This document shows, one piece after another, positions 1-5,875 of a stretch of 6,916 nucleotides of DNA. Positions within the stretch are counted from its first letter, which is position 1; every line of letters starts with the position of its first letter. This DNA is from Gammaproteobacteria bacterium (lineage in GTDB: Bacteria > Pseudomonadota > Gammaproteobacteria > Granulosicoccales > Granulosicoccaceae). The notes under the pieces were generated by a model that made no database searches, had not been told where the DNA came from, and saw only the letters and a program-made list of their open reading frames with translations. Location of the stretch: contig JAHQVR010000013.1 of the NCBI GenBank assembly GCA_019634245.1, positions 1 to 6,916 on the forward strand, read 5' to 3'. Position numbers and translations under genes: made by a program.

Positions 1-711
1 GTCAGTCCAGGTCAGGTGCGGTGTACTGGTACCTTCTCCAACCTGAATAAGCGGGCAAAGACTGGTGTAGTCACCATAGTTCTGGTCAAAACCCAATATT
101 TGTGCGTGATAAACATCGGCAATAACCTCGTACTGGTGCACACCGGGTTTAATTCGAGAGATGGCCTTGTTCATGGTATCGGTGACGATGCGACCAGCCT
201 CTCGCATATAAACCAGTTCGGCATCCGATTTAATCAAACGAGCCCAGTTAACAATTTCGCGATTATCCGAGATAGTAGCATTGGGCAATCCGTCGACAAT
301 GTGACGATGCGCGCGGGCAGTATAAAAATGTGCGTCAAGCTCAACGCCAATGCGTGCACTGCCCCAACCGCGTGACACCACCAGCTCACATAACTCATCG
401 AACGGATGTGCACTCGCATGATGTACCAGGTGTTCACTAAAGCCGATGATATTGTTGTCTGGGATGTCGGTGGTCATTCGCGCCGACTTGGCGTCCTGCG
501 CACGCCCAAACCAAATCGGAGAGCTCTCTTCAAGGTGTATCAACACGGCCTGCGGCGTATAAAACGACCAGCCATCAAAGCCGGTAAGCCAATTCATACT
601 GGCTGGATCCTGACAAACCAACAGATCAAATCCAGATTCCTGCATACTGCTTTTGACTGAGCCTACGCGTTTTTTAAATTCGCCTTCGACAAAAGGTTTT
701 TTATAGGTCAT
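1..711 (-). CDS. doeA: Ectoine hydrolase DoeA/EutD, M24 family (partial, 3' end outside window)
   Basis: Cytoplasmic hydrolase that opens the ectoine ring to N-acetyl-L-2,4-diaminobutyrate, the first step of ectoine degradation. The 237 codons seen run without a stop to the left edge; relatives are about 400 residues, so the C-terminal part of the catalytic domain is missing. What is visible is the creatinase-type N-terminal domain (about residues 10-145), with NWLTGFDGWSFY at 40-51 and IWFGRAQDA at 66-74, both typical of DoeA. The start of the pita-bread domain follows, with a PHLTW motif whose His232 matches the catalytic histidine position of creatinase. The ATG at 711 is preceded by AAGGA a few bases upstream and lies 14 bases after the eutA stop, so it should be co-transcribed. 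The call rests on resemblance to halomonad DoeA recalled from memory. An M24 enzyme for a related substrate is possible, but the neighbours argue for ectoine. Confidence 0.88.
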   Translation of the reverse strand, partial: MTYKKPFVEGEFKKRVGSVKSSMQESGFDLLVCQDPASMNWLTGFDGWSFYTPQAVLIHLEESSPIWFGRAQDAKSARMTTDIPDNNIIGFSEHLVHHASAHPFDELCELVVSRGWGSARIGVELDAHFYTARAHRHIVDGLPNATISDNREIVNWARLIKSDAELVYMREAGRIVTDTMNKAISRIKPGVHQYEVIADVYHAQILGFDQNYGDYTSLCPLIQVGEGTSTPHLTWTD

Positions 712-725
712 GGGTTCCTTGAACT

Positions 726-1481
726 TTATCTTTTCATTAATTGACCATAACCCGAAATTTTTTCAGCACAGCCAGCCAACCGCAGCGATTGCCAGAACAT
801 GGCCTGCACTGCCGTTATCACAGGCTTGGCAATTTTTTGTTCAATCCTGTCTATAACATCCACTGCACGAATTGCAGTACACGATATAAATAATGCTTCA
901 GCATCTTCCCGGTCCGCCTCCAGCGCACCCTGAAAAATGCTTTCGGCAGTTAGTCTGGCCATGTCTTCGTTATGCGCTAATTTAAAACTGGTGAACGCGC
1001 AAATAGTTTTGTCTCTGGCCTGAAGATAGTTTGCAATACGGGTGTTCACTTCATCAATATACGGAGTCAGCACTGCAATACGTTTAATACCGAATAAATC
1101 CATGGCAGCAAGTGATGAGGTTAACGGTGTAACACAGACAATGTTTGGTCGTGCACGTTGTATCAAGGATTCAATTTTTTCAAATCCCATCACTGCTGTA
1201 CCCGATGTACATGAGTAGGCAACAACGTCCAAACGACCTTCAGGCACCAGTAATGACGTTGCCTCAGTTATTTTCGATTCCATTTCCTGAAGCGTTTCCA
1301 CAGTGCATTGAGGCGTGTTTAACAAGCGACTCACATAAATAGAAACATCATCATTAGGCCGCATATTGATGAAATCACGTTCGGTGACATAGTCATTGGA
1401 TAACGTAACGAGGCCAATCCTGTACTTTCCAGGCCCTGTATCGTACCTGGGTTCATGTTGGGCCAATTCAACCGAATTCAT
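726..1481 (-). CDS. eutA: Ectoine utilization protein EutA (Asp/Glu racemase / maleate isomerase family)
   Basis: Protein of 251 residues from the family of maleate cis-trans isomerases, arylmalonate decarboxylases and Asp/Glu racemases, which use one or two cysteines for acid-base chemistry. Both cysteine motifs are present: AYSCTSG with Cys91 and FISCTAIR with Cys201, each after a hydrophobic strand, as expected for two pseudo-symmetric Rossmann-like halves. The N-terminal block RIGLVTLSNDYVTERDF (21-37) is characteristic of the EutA subfamily. The ATG at 1481 is the first possible start, because an in-frame TAA lies 15 bases upstream; its ribosome site is weak (AAGAGA, rather far away). 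It sits 54 bases after doeB and 14 before doeA. EutA is linked in other bacteria to 5-hydroxyectoine use together with EutB and EutC; its exact reaction is not settled as far as I know. Here it stands between doeB and doeA with no eutB or eutC beside it. Confidence 0.88.
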   Translation of the reverse strand: MNSVELAQHEPRYDTGPGKYRIGLVTLSNDYVTERDFINMRPNDDVSIYVSRLLNTPQCTVETLQEMESKITEATSLLVPEGRLDVVAYSCTSGTAVMGFEKIESLIQRARPNIVCVTPLTSSLAAMDLFGIKRIAVLTPYIDEVNTRIANYLQARDKTICAFTSFKLAHNEDMARLTAESIFQGALEADREDAEALFISCTAIRAVDVIDRIEQKIAKPVITAVQAMFWQSLRLAGCAEKISGYGQLMKR

Positions 1482-1535
1482 CTCAACCGCTGTCTCTTAC
1501 AACAATAAATGCGTTGGTGGTTTGCAAATGGACAC

Positions 1536-2525
1536 TCACACCGGCACCGCAACAACTGCCAGAAAATCACCCATTGCAATGTGCCCTGGAAAGTGCCGGC
1601 CCGCAATAACGCCATCAATTTTTGCATGATAGTCTGTTGGCTGAACACCTGTGCGCCTGATGTCGTGTACTCGAGCAATTAGCTCTCCGGCGCTAACCTT
1701 TGCACCCAAATCAACACAGGCCTCGAACAGCCCTTCGGATTCGCTAAATACAAAACAGTCCTGGTTCGGCATATCAAGGTTTATTGTCTCGTCAACCTCA
1801 AGCTCACCTTCGGTTATGCCAGCGTGGCGCAGCACATTGCGAATACCTTTTTTGGCAATAGCGATTGTTTTTGCGCTCGCTGTACCACCACCACAAAGTT
1901 CTGTGGCGATAAACACCTTACCCATGTTCTCGGCCGCCGTGTCGTACATGCTGTCGGCATCGAGTTCAAGTTGCATCATCGAATGAGGTGCATTGAACGC
2001 CTGCATTGCGGCGACACAGCGTGCTTGTTGTTCTTTATCATCGAGTACATGGGCTGCGCAAAACGGCAGAAAATCCAGTGTTCTGCCGCCGGAATGAAAG
2101 TCGACAACATAGTCTGCCATGGGCAGTAGGCTGCGTTGGAAATAGTCAGCGATCTTTTCGGTTACTGTGCCGACCGGGTTTCCAGGGAACACTCTGTTCA
2201 TGTTGCCCCCATCGATAGGTGAGGTGCGTTTGCCGGCACAAAAGGCCGGGTAATTCATCGCTGGGACAATGATGACACGGCCGGCTATTTCATCGGCGTT
2301 GATACTCAATGCAAGATCAAATAAAGCAATCGGGCCTTCATATTCATCACCATGATTCGCCCCGGTGAACAGAATGGTAGGGCCATTACCATTTGTAGCC
2401 ACGGTTATCGGAATCATCATCGAACCCCAAGCGGATTCATCGTGCGAACGCGGCAGCTTCAGGAATCCATGCTGAACACCATCCTGGTCAAAATCTATTG
2501 AAGGGGATATTGGATTCTTAACCAT
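1536..2525 (-). CDS. doeB: N-alpha-acetyl-L-2,4-diaminobutyrate deacetylase DoeB/EutE
   Basis: Zinc-dependent cytoplasmic deacetylase of the succinylglutamate desuccinylase/aspartoacylase family (M14-like fold). It removes acetate from N-alpha-acetyl-diaminobutyrate, the product of DoeA. The 329-residue protein has the full set of expected motifs: ANHGDEYEG (His58 and Glu61, zinc ligands), NMNRVFPG (Asn110-Arg111, substrate carboxylate contacts), VDFHSGG (His144, third zinc ligand) and ATELCGGG (Glu209, probable catalytic glutamate). The last ~80 residues form the C-terminal beta domain of this family. Length and motifs indicate an intact enzyme. The ATG at 2525 lies only 3 bases after the ehuA stop, so translation is probably coupled; GGATGA lies just upstream as a modest ribosome site. 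An aspartoacylase acting on another N-acyl amino acid is the alternative, but the position between the ectoine importer and eutA/doeA supports DoeB. Confidence 0.92.
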   Translation of the reverse strand: MVKNPISPSIDFDQDGVQHGFLKLPRSHDESAWGSMMIPITVATNGNGPTILFTGANHGDEYEGPIALFDLALSINADEIAGRVIIVPAMNYPAFCAGKRTSPIDGGNMNRVFPGNPVGTVTEKIADYFQRSLLPMADYVVDFHSGGRTLDFLPFCAAHVLDDKEQQARCVAAMQAFNAPHSMMQLELDADSMYDTAAENMGKVFIATELCGGGTASAKTIAIAKKGIRNVLRHAGITEGELEVDETINLDMPNQDCFVFSESEGLFEACVDLGAKVSAGELIARVHDIRRTGVQPTDYHAKIDGVIAGRHFPGHIAMGDFLAVVAVPV

Positions 2526-2528
2526 CGA

Positions 2529-3338
2529 TCATCCGGCATCCAGCACAGCACTTAAAAACTGCCGGGTACGCTCGTTTTCCGGATTATCAAACAATTTTGT
2601 TGGCGTACCCTGCTCTTCGATCTTGCCGTCGTAGAAAAAACATACCCTGTCTGAAATTTCTCGTGCAAAACCCATCTGGTGGGTAACCATGATCATCGTT
2701 AGGCTATGCTCGGCGGCCAGTTGCCGGATTACGCCCAATACCTCGCCGATCACTTCAGGGTCGAGTGCAGAGGTGACTTCGTCGAAAAGCAGAACTTGCG
2801 GACGCATAGCTAAGGCTCGTGCAATTGCTACGCGTTGCTGTTGCCCGCCGGATAATCGCACAGGATGTTGATGCATTTTATCTTCCAGGCCAACCATTTG
2901 CAGCAGTTCCTCAGAACGTGCTGATGCCTCCTCTTTACTCATACCCAATACTTGAACGGGTGCTTCCATACAATTTTGCAAAGCCGTCATATGAGGAAAC
3001 AGATTGAAATGTTGAAACACCATGCCTATTTTTCCGCGCATGGATCGCAGATACGCATTGTTGGCTCGAACCAGCTTACCGTTCTTACCCATATGAGTCA
3101 GTGGCTCACCATCAACGTATATAACCCCGCTATCGATTTGCTCGAGTGTCATTAGCATGCGCAATACCGTTGTTTTTCCGGAGCCCGAGGGGCCAATGAT
3201 CGAAACAATTTCATTTTTCTGAACATCGAAATCAAGATCATCAAGTACGGTTAAATCACCGTAACTTTTTCTAACCCTGGCAAATCGAACCATCGGCGCG
3301 TCGGTTTCAAGCTCCATCGGAAAGTCTGCTTCGTTCAT
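2529..3338 (-). CDS. ehuA: Ectoine/hydroxyectoine ABC transporter ATP-binding protein EhuA
   Basis: ATPase of the polar amino acid/ectoine importer, acting as a dimer on the cytoplasmic face of EhuC/EhuD. Taking the ATG at 3338 (269 residues), all nucleotide-binding motifs are intact: Walker A GPSGSGKT (49-56), Q-loop Gln109 in VFQHFN, signature LSGGQQQR (162-169), Walker B VLLFDE (182-187), D-loop SALD and H-loop His220. There is no extra C-terminal regulatory domain. A GTG at 3350, 4 codons further upstream and 5 bases after ehuD, is also in frame; I prefer the ATG because GGTGGA lies 7 bases before it, whereas nothing convincing precedes the GTG. It ends 3 bases before doeB, tying import to degradation in one transcript. 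The ATPase alone cannot be told from general polar amino acid transporters (GlnQ/HisP type); the ectoine call depends on EhuB and the catabolic neighbours. Confidence 0.9.
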   Translation of the reverse strand: MNEADFPMELETDAPMVRFARVRKSYGDLTVLDDLDFDVQKNEIVSIIGPSGSGKTTVLRMLMTLEQIDSGVIYVDGEPLTHMGKNGKLVRANNAYLRSMRGKIGMVFQHFNLFPHMTALQNCMEAPVQVLGMSKEEASARSEELLQMVGLEDKMHQHPVRLSGGQQQRVAIARALAMRPQVLLFDEVTSALDPEVIGEVLGVIRQLAAEHSLTMIMVTHQMGFAREISDRVCFFYDGKIEEQGTPTKLFDNPENERTRQFLSAVLDAG

Positions 3339-3355
3339 AATAGAATCCACCCGAT

Positions 3356-4027
3356 CTATTTTGTCATGCCAAAGTAACGGGCAACCCAGGCTTCAAAACG
3401 CCGCAGACCAAACGCCGCTGGCAGGGAGATCGCCAGAAAGATAAGACCAACAAGCGTGTAAGGCTCAACATAACGATAGGTTTCAGTACCAATAGTTGTG
3501 GCCGTATGCATAAGCTCCGCAACACCAATAACCGACAGCATCGGAGTATCCTTAAAAATACTGATCAGATAATTGCCCATGGCAGGCAGGCTGGGCGGAA
3601 TTGCCTGAGGGATTATTATTCGAAAGTAGGTTTTTATCGGGCTGAGGTTTAGCGCTTTGCAGGCCTCCCACTGACCTTTGGGCACATTATCTAAACCTGC
3701 CCGGTATACTTCAGATAAATACGAAGCGTAATGCAAACCAATAGCAATCATGCCAGACGTCCATGGCGAGAGACGTATCCCAAATTGCGGACCCACGTAA
3801 AAAATAAAAAATATCTGGACTACTAACGGGGTTGAACGTATAAATTCTACAATCTCGCGAACCACAAACGTCACAGGGCGTACACCAGTGCGCTGCAATA
3901 AAGCAAATACCAGCCCGACTATCAGAGCAATTAAGTAGCCAATGCCTGCCGCTAACAGTGTGTTAACAGCAGCGGAAAGCAACCGTGGCAGTATCTCCAG
4001 ACTATAGGCCCATTTCCATTCAAGCAT
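3356..4027 (-). CDS. ehuD: Ectoine/hydroxyectoine ABC transporter permease EhuD
   Basis: Inner-membrane permease of 223 residues in the HisM/GlnP family of polar amino acid importers. Hydrophobic stretches lie at about 18-45, 66-80, 91-105, 153-172 and 186-206. The family motif FIRSTPLVVQ is at 62-71 and the cytoplasmic EAA coupling loop at about 121-152 (EACKALN, then PQAIPPSLPAMGN), which docks onto EhuA. I use the ATG at 4027, which overlaps the end of ehuC by 8 bases (ATGCTTGA) and gives the usual N-terminus MLEWKWAY; a GTG at 4075 in the same frame would overlap ehuC by 56 bases and is unlikely. The overlap implies translational coupling with ehuC, fitting a heterodimeric channel. EhuC and EhuD are assigned by order and resemblance; swapping the two names would not change the function. 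Confidence 0.88.
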   Translation of the reverse strand: MLEWKWAYSLEILPRLLSAAVNTLLAAGIGYLIALIVGLVFALLQRTGVRPVTFVVREIVEFIRSTPLVVQIFFIFYVGPQFGIRLSPWTSGMIAIGLHYASYLSEVYRAGLDNVPKGQWEACKALNLSPIKTYFRIIIPQAIPPSLPAMGNYLISIFKDTPMLSVIGVAELMHTATTIGTETYRYVEPYTLVGLIFLAISLPAAFGLRRFEAWVARYFGMTK

Positions 4028-4700
4028 GGTTTTCAAACCGCCCCATCTTTTTGGCCCAGTACTTTTCAAAAGCACGCATGGCAGGGGAAACTACCAATCG
4101 CGCCATCAAGTAATAGATAATCAGAGCGGTACCAAAACTCTCGGCAGACAGAAACGTAGAACCGTTGATCTGTTTGGCTTCAAACATTAAATCAGCAACA
4201 GCAATCAATGAAACCAGAGCGGTACCTTTTAATAACTCAATCAGTAAATTTCCCCAGGGTGGCAACATAATAAGCAATGCCTGCGGGAAAATAATACGCA
4301 CCATCTTTTTGTACGGTGACATGTTCAGCGCCAATGCAGCCTCGTACTGCCCACGAGGTACTGACTGAATTGATCCACGCACTAACTCTGCCCCGTAAGC
4401 ACCCAGGTTCAAACCGACGGCGATAAAACCTGCGGTAAATTTCTCAAGGGTAATACCAAATAGCGGTAGAACGAAGAATATCCAGTACAACTGTACCAGC
4501 AGTGATGTGCCACGAAAAAACTCGATATAGCCGATTGCCGGCCATCGGATAACCTTGTGGGACGAAAGTTTCATCAACCCAACCACAAGTGATATTGCAA
4601 TTGCCAGCAGGCCTGCAATGATCGTTTGTTGAATGGTTACCAGCGTACCATCAACAAACCGCGAACCGTGTTGTTGAAGAAATTCTAAATAGGACTGCAA
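4020..4700 (-). CDS. ehuC: Ectoine/hydroxyectoine ABC transporter permease EhuC
   Basis: Second inner-membrane permease of the importer, 226 residues, same family as EhuD. Family motifs are VTIQQTIIAG (21-30), FFRGTSLLVQLYWIFF (61-76) and the EAA loop at about 120-151 (EAALALNMSPYKK, then PQALLIMLPPWGN). Hydrophobic segments are at about 24-44, 66-84, 88-105, 150-172 and 188-204. The only reasonable start is a TTG at 4700: the frame upstream stays open back to a TAA at 4749-4751 but contains no ATG or GTG, and the first internal ATG would delete the first membrane segment. No strong ribosome site precedes the TTG, so low initiation is likely. The gene lies 82 bases after ehuB, behind a hairpin, and overlaps ehuD by 8 bases. 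Confidence 0.87.
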   Translation of the reverse strand: MQSYLEFLQQHGSRFVDGTLVTIQQTIIAGLLAIAISLVVGLMKLSSHKVIRWPAIGYIEFFRGTSLLVQLYWIFFVLPLFGITLEKFTAGFIAVGLNLGAYGAELVRGSIQSVPRGQYEAALALNMSPYKKMVRIIFPQALLIMLPPWGNLLIELLKGTALVSLIAVADLMFEAKQINGSTFLSAESFGTALIIYYLMARLVVSPAMRAFEKYWAKKMGRFENHA

Positions 4701-4722
4701 CAGTGCTGTACTCTGGGTTAAG

Positions 4723-4745
4723 CGGCAACCCGCATTGGGTTGCCG
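4723..4745 (-). repeat. Perfect 9-bp inverted repeat (mRNA hairpin) between ehuB and ehuC
   Basis: The arms CGGCAACCC and GGGTTGCCG pair perfectly around a 5-base loop, and 7 of the 9 pairs are G-C. In the transcript the hairpin follows the ehuB stop by about 37 bases and ends 22 bases before the ehuC start. It is followed by CTTAACCC rather than a run of U, so it does not look like a full intrinsic terminator. In binding-protein transporter operons such hairpins often protect the upstream binding-protein message or limit read-through to the permeases; that role is inferred here. Confidence 0.7.
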
Positions 4746-4782
4746 TAGTTATGCCACAAAGCAAATGTGTTCGGCTACGCTA

Positions 4783-5640
4783 CTATCTGTTTTCGCAAGC
4801 AAACTCGGTGGTTGCATCACCGGGCAGCTGTGCCTCGGTATAACCGTACTCGGCCACGGCAGCCATCATTTCGTCGGAGCCAAGATAATCAGCCAGCGCT
4901 GCGTTAAAGGCTTCACGAAAACCAGAATCCTCAGCACGAAAACCTATACCAACCCAGTTCAATGTAAAATCAGGCATTTTGGCAGGGTCTGTTACTTCGG
5001 CTTTGCCATCACTTTGTTCAGCCATTTCATTAGCCGTGAACGTGTTGGTAACGATAGCATCTGCTCTGCCTGCAAGTAGCGCTGCGAGCATTTCAGTTGG
5101 ACCGGGTACCAGCATTAAATCAGCATCAGGTACACCTTCACTTTTTGCTACATCAATGGTGTTGTAGCCAGTACCAGTGACCAGTACCGATTTCGATTTT
5201 ATTACGTCCTGGTAGTTATGCAGATCTTTCGGGTTACCGGCAGGAACGACAAGCGCGTCACCGAACACACCAATCGGATCCGAGAAATCCATGTTTTCAC
5301 ATCGTTTCTTGAGTATATACATGCCACCTGTCACGATATCGTAGCGATTGGCTTTGATACCGGGGATGAGGCCAGCCCAGTCCGTGGTAACCGGTTCGAG
5401 ATTTTCAATACCCATGTTCTTCAGGGTACCTATAACAATCGAGTTGACAAAGCCAAGAGGCTCATTGTTTTCACCCGGATAAGCCCACGGCACCTCGTTG
5501 GCAAAACCCAACCTGACAAGACCACCATCCTTGGCGCTGTTGAGCAGCGCATCGGTATCGGCCAAAGTGCTACTGCTTGCCCCGATGGTGAGTATGGCTG
5601 CTGCCAATCCATTGAAAATCGCTTTGGAAATTAACTTCAT
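4783..5640 (-). CDS. ehuB: Ectoine/hydroxyectoine ABC transporter substrate-binding protein EhuB
   Basis: Periplasmic binding protein that delivers ectoine and 5-hydroxyectoine to the EhuCD permease. The 285-residue precursor starts with a Sec signal peptide: Lys2 and Lys6, a hydrophobic core at about 7-24, and probable cleavage after Ala27 (TLA then DTD). No lipobox cysteine is present, so it should be soluble. The mature part is a family 3 solute-binding domain with EhuB-type blocks: RLGFANEVPWAY (43-54), DWAGLIPGIKANRYDIV (87-103), GMYILKKRCE (106-115) and a late GIGFRAED (231-238). By motif alignment with rhizobial EhuB (structure recalled from memory), Glu49, Trp52, Trp88, Tyr108 and Arg113 fall at ligand-binding positions, keeping an aromatic cage. 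The ATG at 5640 has a strong GGAGG ribosome site. As first gene of the importer with the best ribosome site, it should be the most abundant product. A related polar amino acid binder is the alternative. Confidence 0.92.
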   Translation of the reverse strand: MKLISKAIFNGLAAAILTIGASSSTLADTDALLNSAKDGGLVRLGFANEVPWAYPGENNEPLGFVNSIVIGTLKNMGIENLEPVTTDWAGLIPGIKANRYDIVTGGMYILKKRCENMDFSDPIGVFGDALVVPAGNPKDLHNYQDVIKSKSVLVTGTGYNTIDVAKSEGVPDADLMLVPGPTEMLAALLAGRADAIVTNTFTANEMAEQSDGKAEVTDPAKMPDFTLNWVGIGFRAEDSGFREAFNAALADYLGSDEMMAAVAEYGYTEAQLPGDATTEFACENR

Positions 5641-5645
5641 TTATT

Positions 5646-5650
5646 CCTCC
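5646..5650 (-). promoter_or_regulatory. Strong Shine-Dalgarno site of ehuB
   Basis: In the transcript GGAGG lies 5 bases before the ATG at 5640, at near-ideal spacing and complementarity to 16S rRNA. It is much the best ribosome site in the operon, fixes the ehuB start, and fits the need for excess binding protein over permease. Confidence 0.85.
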
Positions 5651-5655
5651 GTTAA

Positions 5656-5677
5656 TGTGTAAATCCTATTGTGTAAA
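5656..5677. repeat. Direct repeat TGTGTAAA x2, 14-base pitch, upstream of ehuB
   Basis: TGTGTAAA occurs at 5656-5663 and again at 5670-5677 (read TTTACACA in the direction of ehuB), with a 6-base spacer. The copies sit just upstream of the ehuB ribosome site. Such a paired short direct repeat could be a regulator-binding site; MocR-type regulators, the family of the ectoine regulator EnuR, are known in other systems to bind direct repeats. The repeat is seen directly, its role is inferred, and an 8-bp match in AT-rich DNA may be chance. Confidence 0.35.
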
Positions 5678-5706
5678 CCATTAGCTAGGGTTCAGAATCC
5701 CAACCC

Positions 5707-5733
5707 TGACATATACATTAGTTGCATATATCA
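5707..5733. repeat. Imperfect dyad in the ehuB leader
   Basis: The arms TGACATATAC (5707-5716) and GCATATATCA (5724-5733) match as an inverted repeat at 8 of 10 positions across a 7-base spacer. It lies 67-93 bases upstream of the ehuB start, where a dimeric regulator could act. Its AT-rich arms lower the significance, and no regulator gene in the window identifies a binding protein. Confidence 0.3.
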
Positions 5734-5875
5734 GCGAAAATAACAATTAAAAAGTTTTACAACTCGTACAACTAAAAATAGTTTTCATGTCAACTACACG
5801 CCGAAGAGCAAGAAATCAAAGTCTGATTACCGGCTAACAACCTGCAATAGAGCCATCATCACCTTGCACGCTCAA

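Larger units (their letters stand above)
5641..5875 (-). promoter_or_regulatory. AT-rich leader between the M24 gene and ehuB
   Basis: These 235 bases contain no convincing gene on either strand. The middle part (about 5711-5790) is strongly AT-rich, as expected of a promoter region for the ehu-doe operon. It contains a strong ribosome site, a direct repeat and an imperfect dyad, listed separately, plus a weak 6-bp hairpin (AGGGTT/AACCCT, 5687-5692 with 5702-5707). No intrinsic terminator with a U-run follows the M24 gene, so read-through from it into ehuB cannot be excluded. I could not find a -35/-10 pair good enough to name a promoter. Confidence 0.5.

Noticed and set aside
16..660. Plus-strand open frames of 119 and 84 codons opposite the doeA part
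   Set aside because: The minus-strand frame here encodes a continuous DoeA-like protein; the plus-strand translations show no recognisable domain.
4028..4075. GTG at 4075 as an earlier start for ehuD
   Set aside because: It would overlap ehuC by 56 bases and add 16 residues not typical of this permease family; the ATG at 4027 gives a normal 8-base overlap.
4735..5634. Plus-strand open frames of 114 and 138 codons opposite ehuB
   Set aside because: They lie antisense to a complete, well-supported binding-protein gene, and their products resemble nothing I recognise.
5788..5793. Perfect TTGACA -35 hexamer on the minus strand upstream of ehuB
   Set aside because: At 16-18 bases spacing the downstream hexamers (for example TGTACG) match the -10 consensus poorly, so I do not call a promoter.
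5814..5828. Small hairpin AATCA/TGATT downstream of the M24 gene as a possible terminator
   Set aside because: The stem is only 5 AT-rich pairs and is followed by TCTTGC rather than a U-run in the transcript; too weak for an intrinsic terminator.
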